From Pseudomonas fluorescens (GTDB taxonomy: Bacteria; Pseudomonadota; Gammaproteobacteria; Pseudomonadales; Pseudomonadaceae), in NCBI RefSeq assembly GCF_902497625.1, contig NZ_CABVGX010000042.1, forward strand, positions 1 through 50,192: a DNA stretch of 50,192 nucleotides. Direction: 5' to 3'. The position numbers were made by a program, and so were the translations under genes. The notes below the pieces were generated by a model. That model saw only the letters and a list, made by a program, of their open reading frames with translations. It was not told where the DNA came from and did not search any database. This document shows, piece after piece, positions 34,496 to 43,137 of the stretch. Each line of letters starts with the position of its first letter. Position 1 is the first letter of the stretch.

Positions 34496-34570
34496 CAGTT
34501 GGAATATTTCATAGGCTAGGGACATAAAGTTCCATTGTCAATGGAATATTCCATTTGGTATGGAATTTTT
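34496..34570. promoter_or_regulatory. Operator cluster with palindrome AATGGAATATTCCATT
   Basis: Just upstream of the leftward HTH gene lies the perfect 16-bp palindrome AATGGAATATTCCATT (34540-34555), preceded by the inverted repeat TTCCATT-GTC-AATGGAA (34530-34546) and flanked by related GGAATATTTC and TATGGAAT segments. The multiple copies around the likely promoter suggest a repressor operator, probably bound by the HTH protein itself. The rest of the gap to 34997 shows nothing further. Confidence 0.7.
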
Positions 34571-34997
34571 GCGCTGCTCCTGGCATTCACGCCCACATTT
34601 CCCTTCATAGCATCCCGAGGAATTGTCTAAACGGGTGAACAGAAAGCGGTTGTCCGCTAACAGGGCCTTCCGGGAACAGGTCGTGCTTCACTCGGATAGG
34701 TGAGCAAGCTAAATAGAGCGGGTATGGACGAATGAAATCAAAATAATTTCAAATTATCGCTCAGCAATAATTGATCAAATTTTGAGCAGAAGGACAGGAG
34801 GTTAAGCTGTTCATTCTGGGTTGAACCAAAACTCCTTGTCTGAGGAGAGCTGTTAGAGATTCAATCTTGGATAATCCAGCAGACTCCATTGGAGTGGGGA
34901 GGCATAGACTTATGCCCTGTAGTCACCGTTTTCTTCCAGCCTGTACTACCCGAGTGGAGCGACCAGTGGTCGGTACGGGATTCGGAAGGAGGCCCCA

Positions 34998-37364
34998 ATG
35001 ACAGATATTGATTCGCTGGCAGAACTACGGGCTGAAAATGCCCGACTGATCGCTTTGCTGGAAGCTAATGCCATCGAATGGCGACTGACAGTAGCCTCGA
35101 CCGCCGTTCCCCTTTCGGTAGTAGAGTTGCCTACGCAGCATCTGGGAACCAAGGCGAAGCTCAAGCTATTCCAGCGGTTGTTTCTGGGACGAACTGATGT
35201 GTTCCCACTACGCTGGGAGAGCAAGACCGGAAAAGTCGGATATTCGCCAGCCTGTGCCAATGAATGGCGCCCAGGTATTTGCCAGAAGCCGAAAATTAAG
35301 TGCGGTGACTGCAACCATCGTCAATTGATACCGTTGGATGACCAAGTGCTTTATCGGCATTTAGCAGGCGAGATAGTCGCTGGCGTTTACCCCCTGCTGG
35401 CTGATGACACATGTCATTTCCTTGCTGTGGATTTTGACGAAGCCGACTGGCGGGAGGACTTGCTGGGTTTCGCCCAATCTTGCCACGAGCTGGGTGTGCC
35501 CGTGGCTTTGGAAATTTCTCGTTCGGGCAATGGTGCTCATGCCTGGATTTTCTTCGCAAATTCTGTCACAGCCCGGGACGCTCGGCGGCTGGGAACGGCG
35601 ATTATTAGTCATACCTGCGCCCGGACTCGGCAACTAAAGTTGAGCTCGTATGACCGACTTTTCCCGAACCAGGACAGAATGCCGAAAGGCGGCTTCGGCA
35701 ATCTGATCGCACTGCCTTTGCAGAAGAAAGCACGTGAGCATGGGGGCAGCGTCTTTGTGGACGGTGAACTAAAACCGCATGCCGATCAATGGGCATATCT
35801 GGCCAGCCTTCAGCCAATGGCTGTGGAGGATATCGATCCGGCCATCGTATGTGCGACCGGTCACGCACATCCTTTGGACGTAACGTTCGTCGCGGAGGAA
35901 GACCAGCAGGAGCCTTGGAAGAAACCCAGCGAGCAAAAGCTATCCTGCCCAATGCCGGCATCGCTGACCGTTACGTTGGCAAACCTGATGTACTTTGAAA
36001 AGTCCGAGCTACCCCAGGCGCTGGCTAATCGGTTAATCAGGCTGGCCGCGTTTCAGAACCCGGAATTCTATAAGGCGCAGGCGATGCGCCTGTCGGTCTG
36101 GAACAAGCCTCGCATCATCGGCTGTGCAGAGAATTTCCCCAAGCATATCGCACTGCCTCGCGGTTGCCTGGATGCCGCATTGGAGCTACTGAACGACAAC
36201 GGCATTGCCACCATTGTCCAGGATGAGCGCTTTGCCGGAGAACCTATCAACCTTAACTTCGCTGGCTCCTTGCGAGAAGATCAAGAAGCTGCCGTAGCGG
36301 CGATGCTTGAACACGACGCGGGCATCCTGTGCGCCCCAACCGCATTCGGCAAAACCGTGGCTGCCGCTGCGCTGATTGCACGCCGGGGTGTTAATACGCT
36401 TGTGCTTGTGCATCGCACTGACCTGCTTCGACAGTGGCAAGAGCGTTTGCAGATGTTTCTTGGCCTTGGCAAAGGCCTCGTTGGCACTATTGGCGGTGGT
36501 AAGGCCAAACCAACGGGAATCATCGACATAGCCGTGATGCAGTCGTTGTCACGGCAAGGTGAGGTTAGCGATCAGGTGAAGAACTATGGGCAGGTCATCG
36601 TTGATGAATGCCATCACCTGTCGGCATTTTCTTTTGAAGCGATCCTTAAAAATGTTCGAGCAAAATATGTTCTTGGCTTGACCGCCACACCGGTGCGCCG
36701 TGATGGACAGCACCCCATCATATTTATGCAGTGTGGGCCGATTCGACACACAGCGAGCAGACCAACAAGTGCTCCTAATGATTTGATGGTGGAAACTCGA
36801 CTGTTGCCAGGCCAGATCAATCTGCCCGAGGGCGTTGGTATTCAAGATGTATTCCGGCACCTTGCTGACAATATTGAGCGTACAGAGCGGGTCACGCTCG
36901 AAGTGGAGAAAGTGTTTAACCAAGGGCGTAAAGTGCTGGTGCTGACAGAACGAACCGATCACTTGAGTGCTATTGAGGCAGCACTGGCGGGTCGGGTGCA
37001 GAACCTGTTTACCTTGCATGGACGTATGTCGAAGAAGCAGCGTTTGGCGCTGACGGATGAGCTGGCCGCTCTACCACCAGATACCCCTCGGGTGCTATTG
37101 GCCACTGGTAAACTGGTGGGGGAAGGTTTTGACCATCCGCCATTGGATACCTTGGTGCTGGCAATGCCTATTTCCTGGAAGGGAACACTTCAACAGTACG
37201 CCGGGCGTTTGCATCGGGAGCATGCAAGTAAAGCCGATGTCCGCATAATCGACTTCATTGATGGCGGACATCCCGCGTTGTTGCGGATGTGGGACAAGCG
37301 CCAAAGTGGATACCGGGCCATGGGCTATCGATTGGCTGACTTGAACTCAATGGATCTGTTTTAA
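34998..37364 (+). CDS. TOTE-type primase-helicase
   Basis: The 788-residue protein combines an archaeo-eukaryotic-type primase domain and a superfamily 2 helicase, as in TOTE conflict systems. The primase part shows the Cys set C86, C95, C102-x2-C105, the catalytic Asp145-x-Asp147 (AVDFDEADW), His181 in SGNGAHAW and LFPNQDRMPKGGFGNLIALP. The helicase has Walker A TAFGKT (near 448), DECHH (from Asp536), LTATPVRRDG and the motif VI segment YAGRLHREH. A strong AGGAGG site precedes the start. Other TOTE loci add a nuclease; none is attached here. It is likely an anti-phage or anti-plasmid effector. Confidence 0.85.
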   Translation: MTDIDSLAELRAENARLIALLEANAIEWRLTVASTAVPLSVVELPTQHLGTKAKLKLFQRLFLGRTDVFPLRWESKTGKVGYSPACANEWRPGICQKPKIKCGDCNHRQLIPLDDQVLYRHLAGEIVAGVYPLLADDTCHFLAVDFDEADWREDLLGFAQSCHELGVPVALEISRSGNGAHAWIFFANSVTARDARRLGTAIISHTCARTRQLKLSSYDRLFPNQDRMPKGGFGNLIALPLQKKAREHGGSVFVDGELKPHADQWAYLASLQPMAVEDIDPAIVCATGHAHPLDVTFVAEEDQQEPWKKPSEQKLSCPMPASLTVTLANLMYFEKSELPQALANRLIRLAAFQNPEFYKAQAMRLSVWNKPRIIGCAENFPKHIALPRGCLDAALELLNDNGIATIVQDERFAGEPINLNFAGSLREDQEAAVAAMLEHDAGILCAPTAFGKTVAAAALIARRGVNTLVLVHRTDLLRQWQERLQMFLGLGKGLVGTIGGGKAKPTGIIDIAVMQSLSRQGEVSDQVKNYGQVIVDECHHLSAFSFEAILKNVRAKYVLGLTATPVRRDGQHPIIFMQCGPIRHTASRPTSAPNDLMVETRLLPGQINLPEGVGIQDVFRHLADNIERTERVTLEVEKVFNQGRKVLVLTERTDHLSAIEAALAGRVQNLFTLHGRMSKKQRLALTDELAALPPDTPRVLLATGKLVGEGFDHPPLDTLVLAMPISWKGTLQQYAGRLHREHASKADVRIIDFIDGGHPALLRMWDKRQSGYRAMGYRLADLNSMDLF

Positions 37365-37491
37365 GCTGGGTGGTGGCAGCCGGTTTCGATGTGTTAGGAG
37401 CTATGAAGCTTTCCGAGTGAGTTTGAGGCTTGTCGATGGATGTCCCCTTCAAACTGCCTACCCCTCACCAGGCGCTAGTGTTCGGCGCACC

Positions 37492-38469
37492 TCATCCACT
37501 TGTCGGCTCGGTAGCGGGCTCAAGTGGAAGCGCTTCTGATTCCTCGGTTCCCCACGGCAGCTCCGTCAGCTCCGCGATGGATTGGAACTCTTTCAGGTAC
37601 TCAGGTTGGTGCTTGGCCAGCCATCGGACAACGGCAGCGTTGGCAAGAAGCTTGGTTAGGTAACCTTTGATGACAGTTAGATGCAGTACGTCAGGGCCAT
37701 AATCGTCTTCCACTATTTTGATCTGCATCTGCAATGCGGCAAGTTCACGCTCCAAGCGAGCGATTGATTCAGCCGAGACTTGATGCTCTGGTTGAGTTTT
37801 TCTTTGAATTGCCAGTTGTTCGGACGGCGTGGCGGCCAAAAGTGCTTTGGCGAACATGACCGATAAATTTTTGTTCCCAAGCATCAACTCAGCAGCTTCG
37901 ATTTGTCTCAGAGGTTTCATCTGCCGCAGAAGGTTGAACACATTTGCTGGGCAGTTTGTATCGCCAAGAAGTCCGATGGCTTCCTCGCAAATACCATTAA
38001 GCAGTCGAAACTTTTGTTTTATCGTCTGCGGTGATAGCCCCAGGGCCTTACCAAGACGTTCTGCCGAAACACCACTTTCCATAGCTCGAACAATCATCTG
38101 GTTACTCTGGACGGCAGAGAGTCTATTGGTACGCTTGTTGTACGAGTATGTGTCGTCGTCAGTTGCCACCAGACAATCGACTTCCAACTCCCCCAAATCC
38201 TTTAGCGCCTCAATGCGCAAATGCCCATCCAGCAGGAAGTAATATCCATTACGGCCAGGCGCAGGCATTACAACAGGGGGCTCTACCAAGCCGACATCCT
38301 GGATCGAAGCGAGGATTTGTTGATATTTATGGCTTTCTTTTACGGCTGGCCGTGAGATTTTAAGGGGAAGTATGTTGGACACTTCGACTCGAACGCACTC
38401 ATTCAAAAATGCACTTTTCGGTGTGTGATTTGGCTGATGGTTGGTCGGCTCGGGTGCTTGGTCTGACAT
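37492..38469 (-). CDS. ParB/RepB-like protein (RepB C-terminal type)
   Basis: The 325-residue protein has a ParB-like N-terminal fold (LLDGHLRIEALKDLGELEVDC near residue 85-105, split across the motif) followed by an HTH region (SAERLGKALGLSPQTIKQKF) and a long C-terminal helical part similar to RepB-type plasmid partition proteins. It lacks the GERR/ENxxR nucleotide motif seen in the gene before it, so it may not bind CTP. It is the last gene in a leftward operon with a second ParB-like gene (2-bp gap) and a serine recombinase. Confidence 0.75.
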   Translation of the reverse strand: MSDQAPEPTNHQPNHTPKSAFLNECVRVEVSNILPLKISRPAVKESHKYQQILASIQDVGLVEPPVVMPAPGRNGYYFLLDGHLRIEALKDLGELEVDCLVATDDDTYSYNKRTNRLSAVQSNQMIVRAMESGVSAERLGKALGLSPQTIKQKFRLLNGICEEAIGLLGDTNCPANVFNLLRQMKPLRQIEAAELMLGNKNLSVMFAKALLAATPSEQLAIQRKTQPEHQVSAESIARLERELAALQMQIKIVEDDYGPDVLHLTVIKGYLTKLLANAAVVRWLAKHQPEYLKEFQSIAELTELPWGTEESEALPLEPATEPTSG

Positions 38470-38471
38470 TA

Positions 38472-39374
38472 TTACCCCCTTACTTGCCTTATCCGGGCTT
38501 GTATGAGCTTCGGCATTGAGTCCAGTTGTTCGGCACAGAGCAGCTTTTCGAAATCACTGACGCATAACAGTTCCTTGATTGCCTGAGTGGCGAATACGAC
38601 TCGATCATGAGTAAAAGTCGCTTTCTTCACCATCAGACGTTGTCGCTCGGCCTCTCGTTCGAACAGGCGCCTCAAGTCTGCGGGAGTCAGTCGCTTTTTC
38701 TTGCTCTGGACGCTCCCTAAAGGGTTTCCCCGGACGAGCTTGTCCTTTTTGGCCCGCAGCTCCAGGAGGTGTCGTAGTTTGGTAATTTTCTTCCCTCTTA
38801 TTCCTCGCTCGTACGCGTCCGTGAGCACGTTTTGAATTTCACTCTCGGAACTGCGGGCGATGTCCGTTGCCATGCTGAGAGGAATCAGTCCTGTTTCAAC
38901 TGCAGATAAGAGCTTCTCTTCGCCGCGTTCGAGCAAGCCAACAATCATGCTCACCCATGATGCCGTGGTGCCAATTATCTTTGCGACGTCTGCGTCTGTA
39001 TTGCCACGCTCCTTCAGGCGCCCCACTTCGTTCATCAGGTCTATAGGACGATGCTGTCTTCGAGCTACGTTCTCCACCAAGCTCATGACCAGACAATCTT
39101 CCTCCACCGCATTAATGACAAATGCCGGAATCTCTGTGGCTTCCAAAGAGAGGAATGCTTCGAGACGGCCTTGTCCGCAAACGAGGTCGTAATTGAACTG
39201 TCCTTGCGGCGCGGTTCTTCGGCTCACGGTAATTGGACGCTTGAGGCCTACCGTCTTGATATTCTCAATGAGCTCACGGTGAATTTTTTTGTTTCTCGAG
39301 CGAGGGTTCAGGATGTGGATTTGCGCTATGGGAATGAGCGCGACGCGATCACGTGCTGCAGATGGTACGGTCAT
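38472..39374 (-). CDS. ParB-like DNA-binding protein
   Basis: The 300-residue protein begins at the ATG at 39374, which has an AAAGGAGG site within the end of the recombinase gene and overlaps its stop by ATGA. It shows the ParB N-domain motifs VCGQGRLEAFL and SLVENVARRQHRP, then an HTH (DADVAKIIGTTASWVSMIVG). Such proteins bind specific DNA sites and often act as CTP-dependent clamps. Its location a few kb from chromosomal parS sites is noted, but it differs from chromosomal ParB and probably serves the mobile element. Confidence 0.85.
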   Translation of the reverse strand: MTVPSAARDRVALIPIAQIHILNPRSRNKKIHRELIENIKTVGLKRPITVSRRTAPQGQFNYDLVCGQGRLEAFLSLEATEIPAFVINAVEEDCLVMSLVENVARRQHRPIDLMNEVGRLKERGNTDADVAKIIGTTASWVSMIVGLLERGEEKLLSAVETGLIPLSMATDIARSSESEIQNVLTDAYERGIRGKKITKLRHLLELRAKKDKLVRGNPLGSVQSKKKRLTPADLRRLFEREAERQRLMVKKATFTHDRVVFATQAIKELLCVSDFEKLLCAEQLDSMPKLIQARIRQVRG

Positions 39375-40977
39375 TGAAAAGCCTCCTTTAGGGAGCAACG
39401 CGCGGCCAGCCCATCAAGTACGTCCAGCGTTGCGAAACGGTAGCTGTCTATCAAGGGGCTGTTTTCTTCGGCCATTTTTTGTGGCCATGTCCCCATGTCT
39501 ATGTTGGGAATGAGGTAATAGTCCCGCACTTGAAGATTCGCTTCCTCCATGCGCACAGCGATAGTGATGTCGGGCGTTAGGCTGTTGTCGAATCTAAGTT
39601 TCCAGCGAAGAGTTCCAGCGGGTGTAGCCTGGCAACGGGCTATGACCACGGATGCCGTCCATTCATCGTTAATGGTCAGTAGGTCATGCTGATTGTTGGT
39701 TTCGACTCCCGCTCCGACGCGCTCGAAGTGCTTCACGACGTCTTCAAGAACCTGGGGATGCAACTGTCTAAGTGACCGATTGATCTCAAGGTATCGATAG
39801 TCTCGGTCTGGCGTGTAACCGATGAGGGTATAGGCACGTAAAAGCCCGCCGAAGCGGCTTACATAGGTGATGCTGGAGGGCATGTTGTCCTGCTCGTCGA
39901 TGAGCATCCCAGACAGCGTGCCTGCGCGCTTTAATAGGGTGCGAAGCATATCTAGTAGCTGTGCGTCGTCCAGGCGCTGCGAGCGCTGCAAGATGATTTC
40001 GCGTACATCAGCAAATACGCCCAGTGAGACAATGCCCTGAAACGCCCCATCACAGCGAATCCACTTGTCTGGTGAGTTACGAATGATGCGTTTTCGTAAT
40101 TTCGAGGATGTCTTGTTATAGACGTTGTTGCCGATGTATTTCTCGTTAGTCAGCACCTGATGCACGCTGCCTCGGCTCCAAGGGCGATCAAAATCGGTGA
40201 CTACGCCTTCAGCGTTCAGTGCATTGGCAATCTCACGTTCGCTCATCTGCTCATGGGCGAATTGGTAGTAGATGCGTTGAATGACCTCAATCTCGGCTTT
40301 CGGGCCGGGAATCAAGATGACTCTGTCAGTCTGGATGCTCTTCTGCTGGCCCCGCGAGAGCTCTGCCTTGAACTCGTTTCTCTCGTCGATCAATGCACGA
40401 CGCAGTCCATAGCCAGCTGGCCCTCCCTGGTGAAACCCTTCTCGACGAGACGGCATTGGCCTGCGAAAACTTTTTGGGACAATTCACGGCTGTACTCGCC
40501 GGCCATGGATCGCTTGATGCCTTTATATATAGTTGCCAGTGGCGAACCGTCGTTTTCGAAGGGCTCTGCGCAATACACCACCCTGATGCCGGAGCTGGTG
40601 CAGAGGTATTCGTAGTGAGCACTCTCATCGGTGTTCTGAAACCGTCCCCAACGACTGACGTCATAGACCAGAATGACTTGGAATTGAGTCTTCCCGGCCT
40701 GTACATCATCAAGCAGTGCGCGCAATGCATCGCGACCGCCGATATCCAGGCCGCTTTTCCCTTCATCACGATAGGTGGTAACGATTTCCATGCCATGGCT
40801 CATGGCGTATGCATGGATGGCCGCCGACTGGTTTTCGGTGGAGTAGCGTTGATGATCTGTGGACATACGAACGTATTCCGCAGCCGGCACAAGACCGTCG
40901 GAGGCGTTTTCTGAAGTTGTCCGCACGCGTGGAGAGGGCAAACAGGCCTCCTCTAGGCCAGGTAAATCCTGGCCCAT
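39371..40977 (-). pseudogene. Large serine recombinase split into two frames at a possible -1 shift site
   Basis: The N-terminal frame (40977 down to 40390) has the resolvase domain: AAEYVRMSTDHQRYSTENQ with the catalytic Ser, YRDEGKSGL and VYDVSRWGRFQ. It runs into stop after GFTREG. The second frame (to 39371) continues the conserved family sequence as GFHQGGPAGYGLRR and has the recombinase and zinc-ribbon-like domains. A single -1 shift at GGGTTTC (40432-40438 on the reverse strand, GAAACCC) joins them exactly, and that heptamer has the X-XXY-YYZ form. It is either a one-base deletion (dead gene) or a real programmed frameshift. ParB-like genes follow by overlap, so the operon is otherwise intact. 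Confidence 0.8.
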
Positions 40978-41278
40978 GCGATTTAGCCTAGGGGCGATTT
41001 ATGACGTGATAGTGACGAGACACGACCATCAGTCAGCTGCTGAGGGGACTTGCGACATTTTACAGAGAGCCGAATGGCGACGTTCATCAGCTTGAAGTAG
41101 GTGTCTATACGTACAGTTGTTGAAAGTGGATTTTCAATACTGCAGATATTGAGGGTTTAGAGCTGACGTACCTGCATTGCCAGCGTGCAATCCTACTTGA
41201 ATTGGCAAAAATTTTAGTTTAAATTGATTCCATGTTTTGACAATCTGTCAATTTTATATCGGCTGTAATAGTTGTAGG
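40978..41278. other. Intergenic region before the right transposon end
   Basis: These 301 bp lie between the recombinase start and the right-end repeats. They must hold the recombinase promoter; an inverted repeat CCAGG-TAAAT-CCTGG is at 40959-40973, at its start codon. No gene is supported. Confidence 0.4.
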
Positions 41279-41406
41279 ATTAACATTGTCCGAAGTTAGG
41301 TTTTAGACGATTAACTTTTCCCGAAGTGGAAATTAACTTTGTCCAATCCTGTTGTATACCGCTGATATTCCAAGGTGTCAAAGACGGTTAACTTTGCCCA
41401 CCTACA
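41279..41406. repeat. Right transposon end with four TnsB-type repeats
   Basis: Read inward from 41406 the end has TGTAGGTGGGCAAAGTTAAC, then, in the same orientation, cores at 41344-41331 (GGACAAAGTTAATT), 41327-41310 (GGGAAAAGTTAA) and 41293-41280 (GGACAATGTTAATC). With the terminal one this makes four sites, the number known for the Tn7 right end. The segment CCGAAGTGGAAATTAACTTT at 41321-41340 is almost the inverse of the left-end sequence at 5917-5936. Confidence 0.87.
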
Positions 41407-41411
41407 TCCGG
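41407..41411. repeat. Right target-site duplication (TCCGG)
   Basis: TCCGG follows the right tip directly and matches 5902-5906. The sequence after it (CGATCCTGCAATAC...) continues into the original gyrB terminator. Confidence 0.93.
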
Positions 41412-41429
41412 CGATCCTGCAATACAAAA

Positions 41430-41457
41430 GGCCAGCGCTATGCGCTGGCCTTTTTTT
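41430..41457 (+). terminator. Original gyrB terminator, displaced by the transposon
   Basis: GGCCAGCGC (41430-41438), loop TAT and GCGCTGGCC (41442-41450) are followed by seven T residues, a typical intrinsic terminator. If the element and one target copy are removed it lies about 23 bp after the gyrB stop codon. Confidence 0.9.
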
Positions 41458-41580
41458 GTGTTGATGTTTCAAGGGTCGCTGTTCTGTAAGGACAGTCGTC
41501 GTTCTCTCAAGCCTGATACCTGAAGTACAGTAAAATCACGTGGACTCAGAAGTAACTTCCCCGCCCGGATTTTGAGCATA

Positions 41581-41611
41581 AAAAAACCGGCTATATCAGC
41601 CGGTTTTTTTT
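41581..41611. terminator. Bidirectional terminator downstream of plsC
   Basis: AAAAAACCGGCT, loop ATATC, AGCCGGTTTTTTTT forms a hairpin with T runs on both strands. It ends the leftward plsC-gmhB-glyS-glyQ transcripts and could stop readthrough from the left. Confidence 0.88.
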
Positions 41612-41723
41612 GCCTGGAAAAACTTATGCACCTTTTCCCGATTTTTATGAGCTTGGGAAATATATATAAATATCAGATGGTTACAACGATATTGGCCAGC
41701 TTAAAGAAGAAACGGTACACAGC

Positions 41724-41732
41724 TTATCCACA
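41724..41732 (+). promoter_or_regulatory. Perfect DnaA box 3' of plsC
   Basis: TTATCCACA matches the DnaA box consensus exactly. It lies next to an AT-rich stretch (41663-41675). Further perfect boxes occur at 42603, 47714, 48092, 48240 and 49810. Confidence 0.6.
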
Positions 41733-41736
41733 AATT

Positions 41737-42516
41737 TCAGACAGCCATCTGATCGGCGGAAACAGGAGCCTGTGGGGCCGGCGGCAACGAGCCCATTTCG
41801 CGCTGCATCTGTTCATTCCAGGCTTGAACCCGGTCATTCAGCGCGGCGATGGCTCGCGGTCCGCTCCCCTCGGCATACATTGGTTCGCCGATGATGACGG
41901 TAATCACGCCTTTCTTTTTCGCCCAGCCACTTTTCGGCCAAAATTTGCCAGCATTGTGCGCAATTGGCAGCACGGGAAGGTCAGCATTCACGGCCAATGC
42001 CGTTCCACCGCGAGAGAACTTGCCGATGGTGCCGTAGGGGACGCGCGTGCCTTCAGGAAAGATCAGCACCCAGACGCCGTCCTTCAGCAGTTCATCGCCC
42101 TTCTTCGCCACGTGCTTGAGGGCTACCTTCGGATTATCACGATCAATCGCGATCGGTCGCAACATCGCCATCGCCCAGCCGAAAAACGGCACAAACAACA
42201 ATGAACGCTTGAGCACCTGGCTTAATGGCTGGAAATAGGCGGAAAGGAAAAAAGTCTCCCAGGTGCTCTGGTGATTCGACTGAATCACGCAAGGCTGATC
42301 AGGCACATTCTCGGCGCCGCGGATTTCGTAGCTGATGCCCAGGAAAACCTTGCTCAACCACAAAGCGCAGCGGCACCAGTAAACATTGATGAAACGATAG
42401 CGCGCCTTGAATGGCAGAAATGGCGCGATAAAAAAGCTCAGGGTGCACCAGAGCAAAGAGCTGGTGCCCAGCAGCAGGTAAAAGAGGAAGGTTCTGATGG
42501 CCTGCAGTATCGACAT
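41737..42516 (-). CDS. plsC: 1-acyl-sn-glycerol-3-phosphate acyltransferase (PlsC family)
   Basis: The enzyme adds the second acyl chain in phosphatidic acid synthesis at the inner membrane. The 259-residue protein starts with a hydrophobic membrane segment and carries the acyltransferase motifs NHQSTWE (NHxxxxD/E) and FPEGTR. It ends with an Ala/Pro/Gln-rich tail. It follows gmhB (81-bp gap) on the minus strand, in the typical Pseudomonas order beside gyrB, and a bidirectional terminator lies after it. Confidence 0.93.
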   Translation of the reverse strand: MSILQAIRTFLFYLLLGTSSLLWCTLSFFIAPFLPFKARYRFINVYWCRCALWLSKVFLGISYEIRGAENVPDQPCVIQSNHQSTWETFFLSAYFQPLSQVLKRSLLFVPFFGWAMAMLRPIAIDRDNPKVALKHVAKKGDELLKDGVWVLIFPEGTRVPYGTIGKFSRGGTALAVNADLPVLPIAHNAGKFWPKSGWAKKKGVITVIIGEPMYAEGSGPRAIAALNDRVQAWNEQMQREMGSLPPAPQAPVSADQMAV

Positions 42517-42597
42517 GGTGACGTTTACCGTGCGGGCTTTGCCCGTCTATATAAAGCGCAATCCCGATCTATCCCTGGTCAGGAATCTCGAAACGCC

Positions 42598-43131
42598 TTA
42601 ATTGTGGATAAGTTCTGCAGCAATTGCCGCCAGATCATCAAAAATCAGGGTGCCTGCCGGAAGGGTCTTGCCCATGGTCTTCTCGCCTTTCCCGGTTTTC
42701 ACTAAAACTGGCTGTGAATCGACGGCTTTGGCAGCCTCCAGGTCACCAAGGCTATCGCCGACGAACCAGATACCGGCCAACGACACTTGATAATGCGCGG
42801 CGATGGTTTTCAGCATTCCCGGTTTGGGTTTGCGGCAATCGCAACCGTCGTCCGGCCCATGCGGGCAGTAGACGACAAGACCGACTTCACCGCCCTGCTC
42901 TGCCACGAGGGCACGCAAACGCTCGTGCATGGCATCCAGGGTCGCAAGAGTGTAGTAGCCGCGCGCTATGCCGGACTGGTTGGTCGCTACAGCTACCGTC
43001 CAGCCGGCCTTGCTCAATTGCGCCATAGCCTCGATCGAGCCGGGGAGCGGATTCCACTCCTCCACCGACTTGATGTAAGCGTCGGAGTCGTAATTGATCA
43101 CCCCGTCCCGATCGAGAATCAGCAGTTTCAA
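42598..43131 (-). CDS. gmhB: D-glycero-beta-D-manno-heptose 1,7-bisphosphate 7-phosphatase
   Basis: GmhB removes the 7-phosphate from heptose bisphosphate in the synthesis of the LPS core sugar precursor. The 177-residue HAD phosphatase has the nucleophile motif LDRDGVIN, the zinc-binding CPHGPDDGCDCRKPKPG loop typical of GmhB and the FVGDSLGDLEAA motif. It starts 6 bp after the glyS stop and precedes plsC, all leftward. Confidence 0.94.
   Translation of the reverse strand: MKLLILDRDGVINYDSDAYIKSVEEWNPLPGSIEAMAQLSKAGWTVAVATNQSGIARGYYTLATLDAMHERLRALVAEQGGEVGLVVYCPHGPDDGCDCRKPKPGMLKTIAAHYQVSLAGIWFVGDSLGDLEAAKAVDSQPVLVKTGKGEKTMGKTLPAGTLIFDDLAAIAAELIHN
42603..42611 (-). promoter_or_regulatory. 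Perfect DnaA box at the gmhB 3' end
   Basis: TGTGGATAA on the plus strand is the inverse of TTATCCACA. It overlaps the last codons of gmhB. Confidence 0.55.
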
Positions 43132-43137
43132 ACGGTC

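Larger units (their letters stand above)
5907..41406. mobile_element. Tn7-like transposon of 35,500 bp inserted after gyrB
   Basis: The tips are inverted copies: TGTAGGTGGGAAAAGTTAG at the left and, read inward, TGTAGGTGGGCAAAGTTAAC at the right (17 of the first 18 bases match). They are flanked by the direct repeat TCCGG. AAAGTTA-type repeats follow inside both ends. The element encodes TnsA, TnsB, TnsC and a TniQ/TnsD protein (21962-27419), the full set for cut-and-paste transposition to a fixed site. Cargo includes a type I restriction-modification operon, a toxin-antitoxin pair, a TOTE primase-helicase, ParB-like proteins, a serine recombinase and several unknown operons. In canonical Tn7 the tns genes abut one end. 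Here they lie about 16 kb from the left end and 14 kb from the right, so the element may have gained cargo on both sides or be a composite. Confidence 0.93.
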
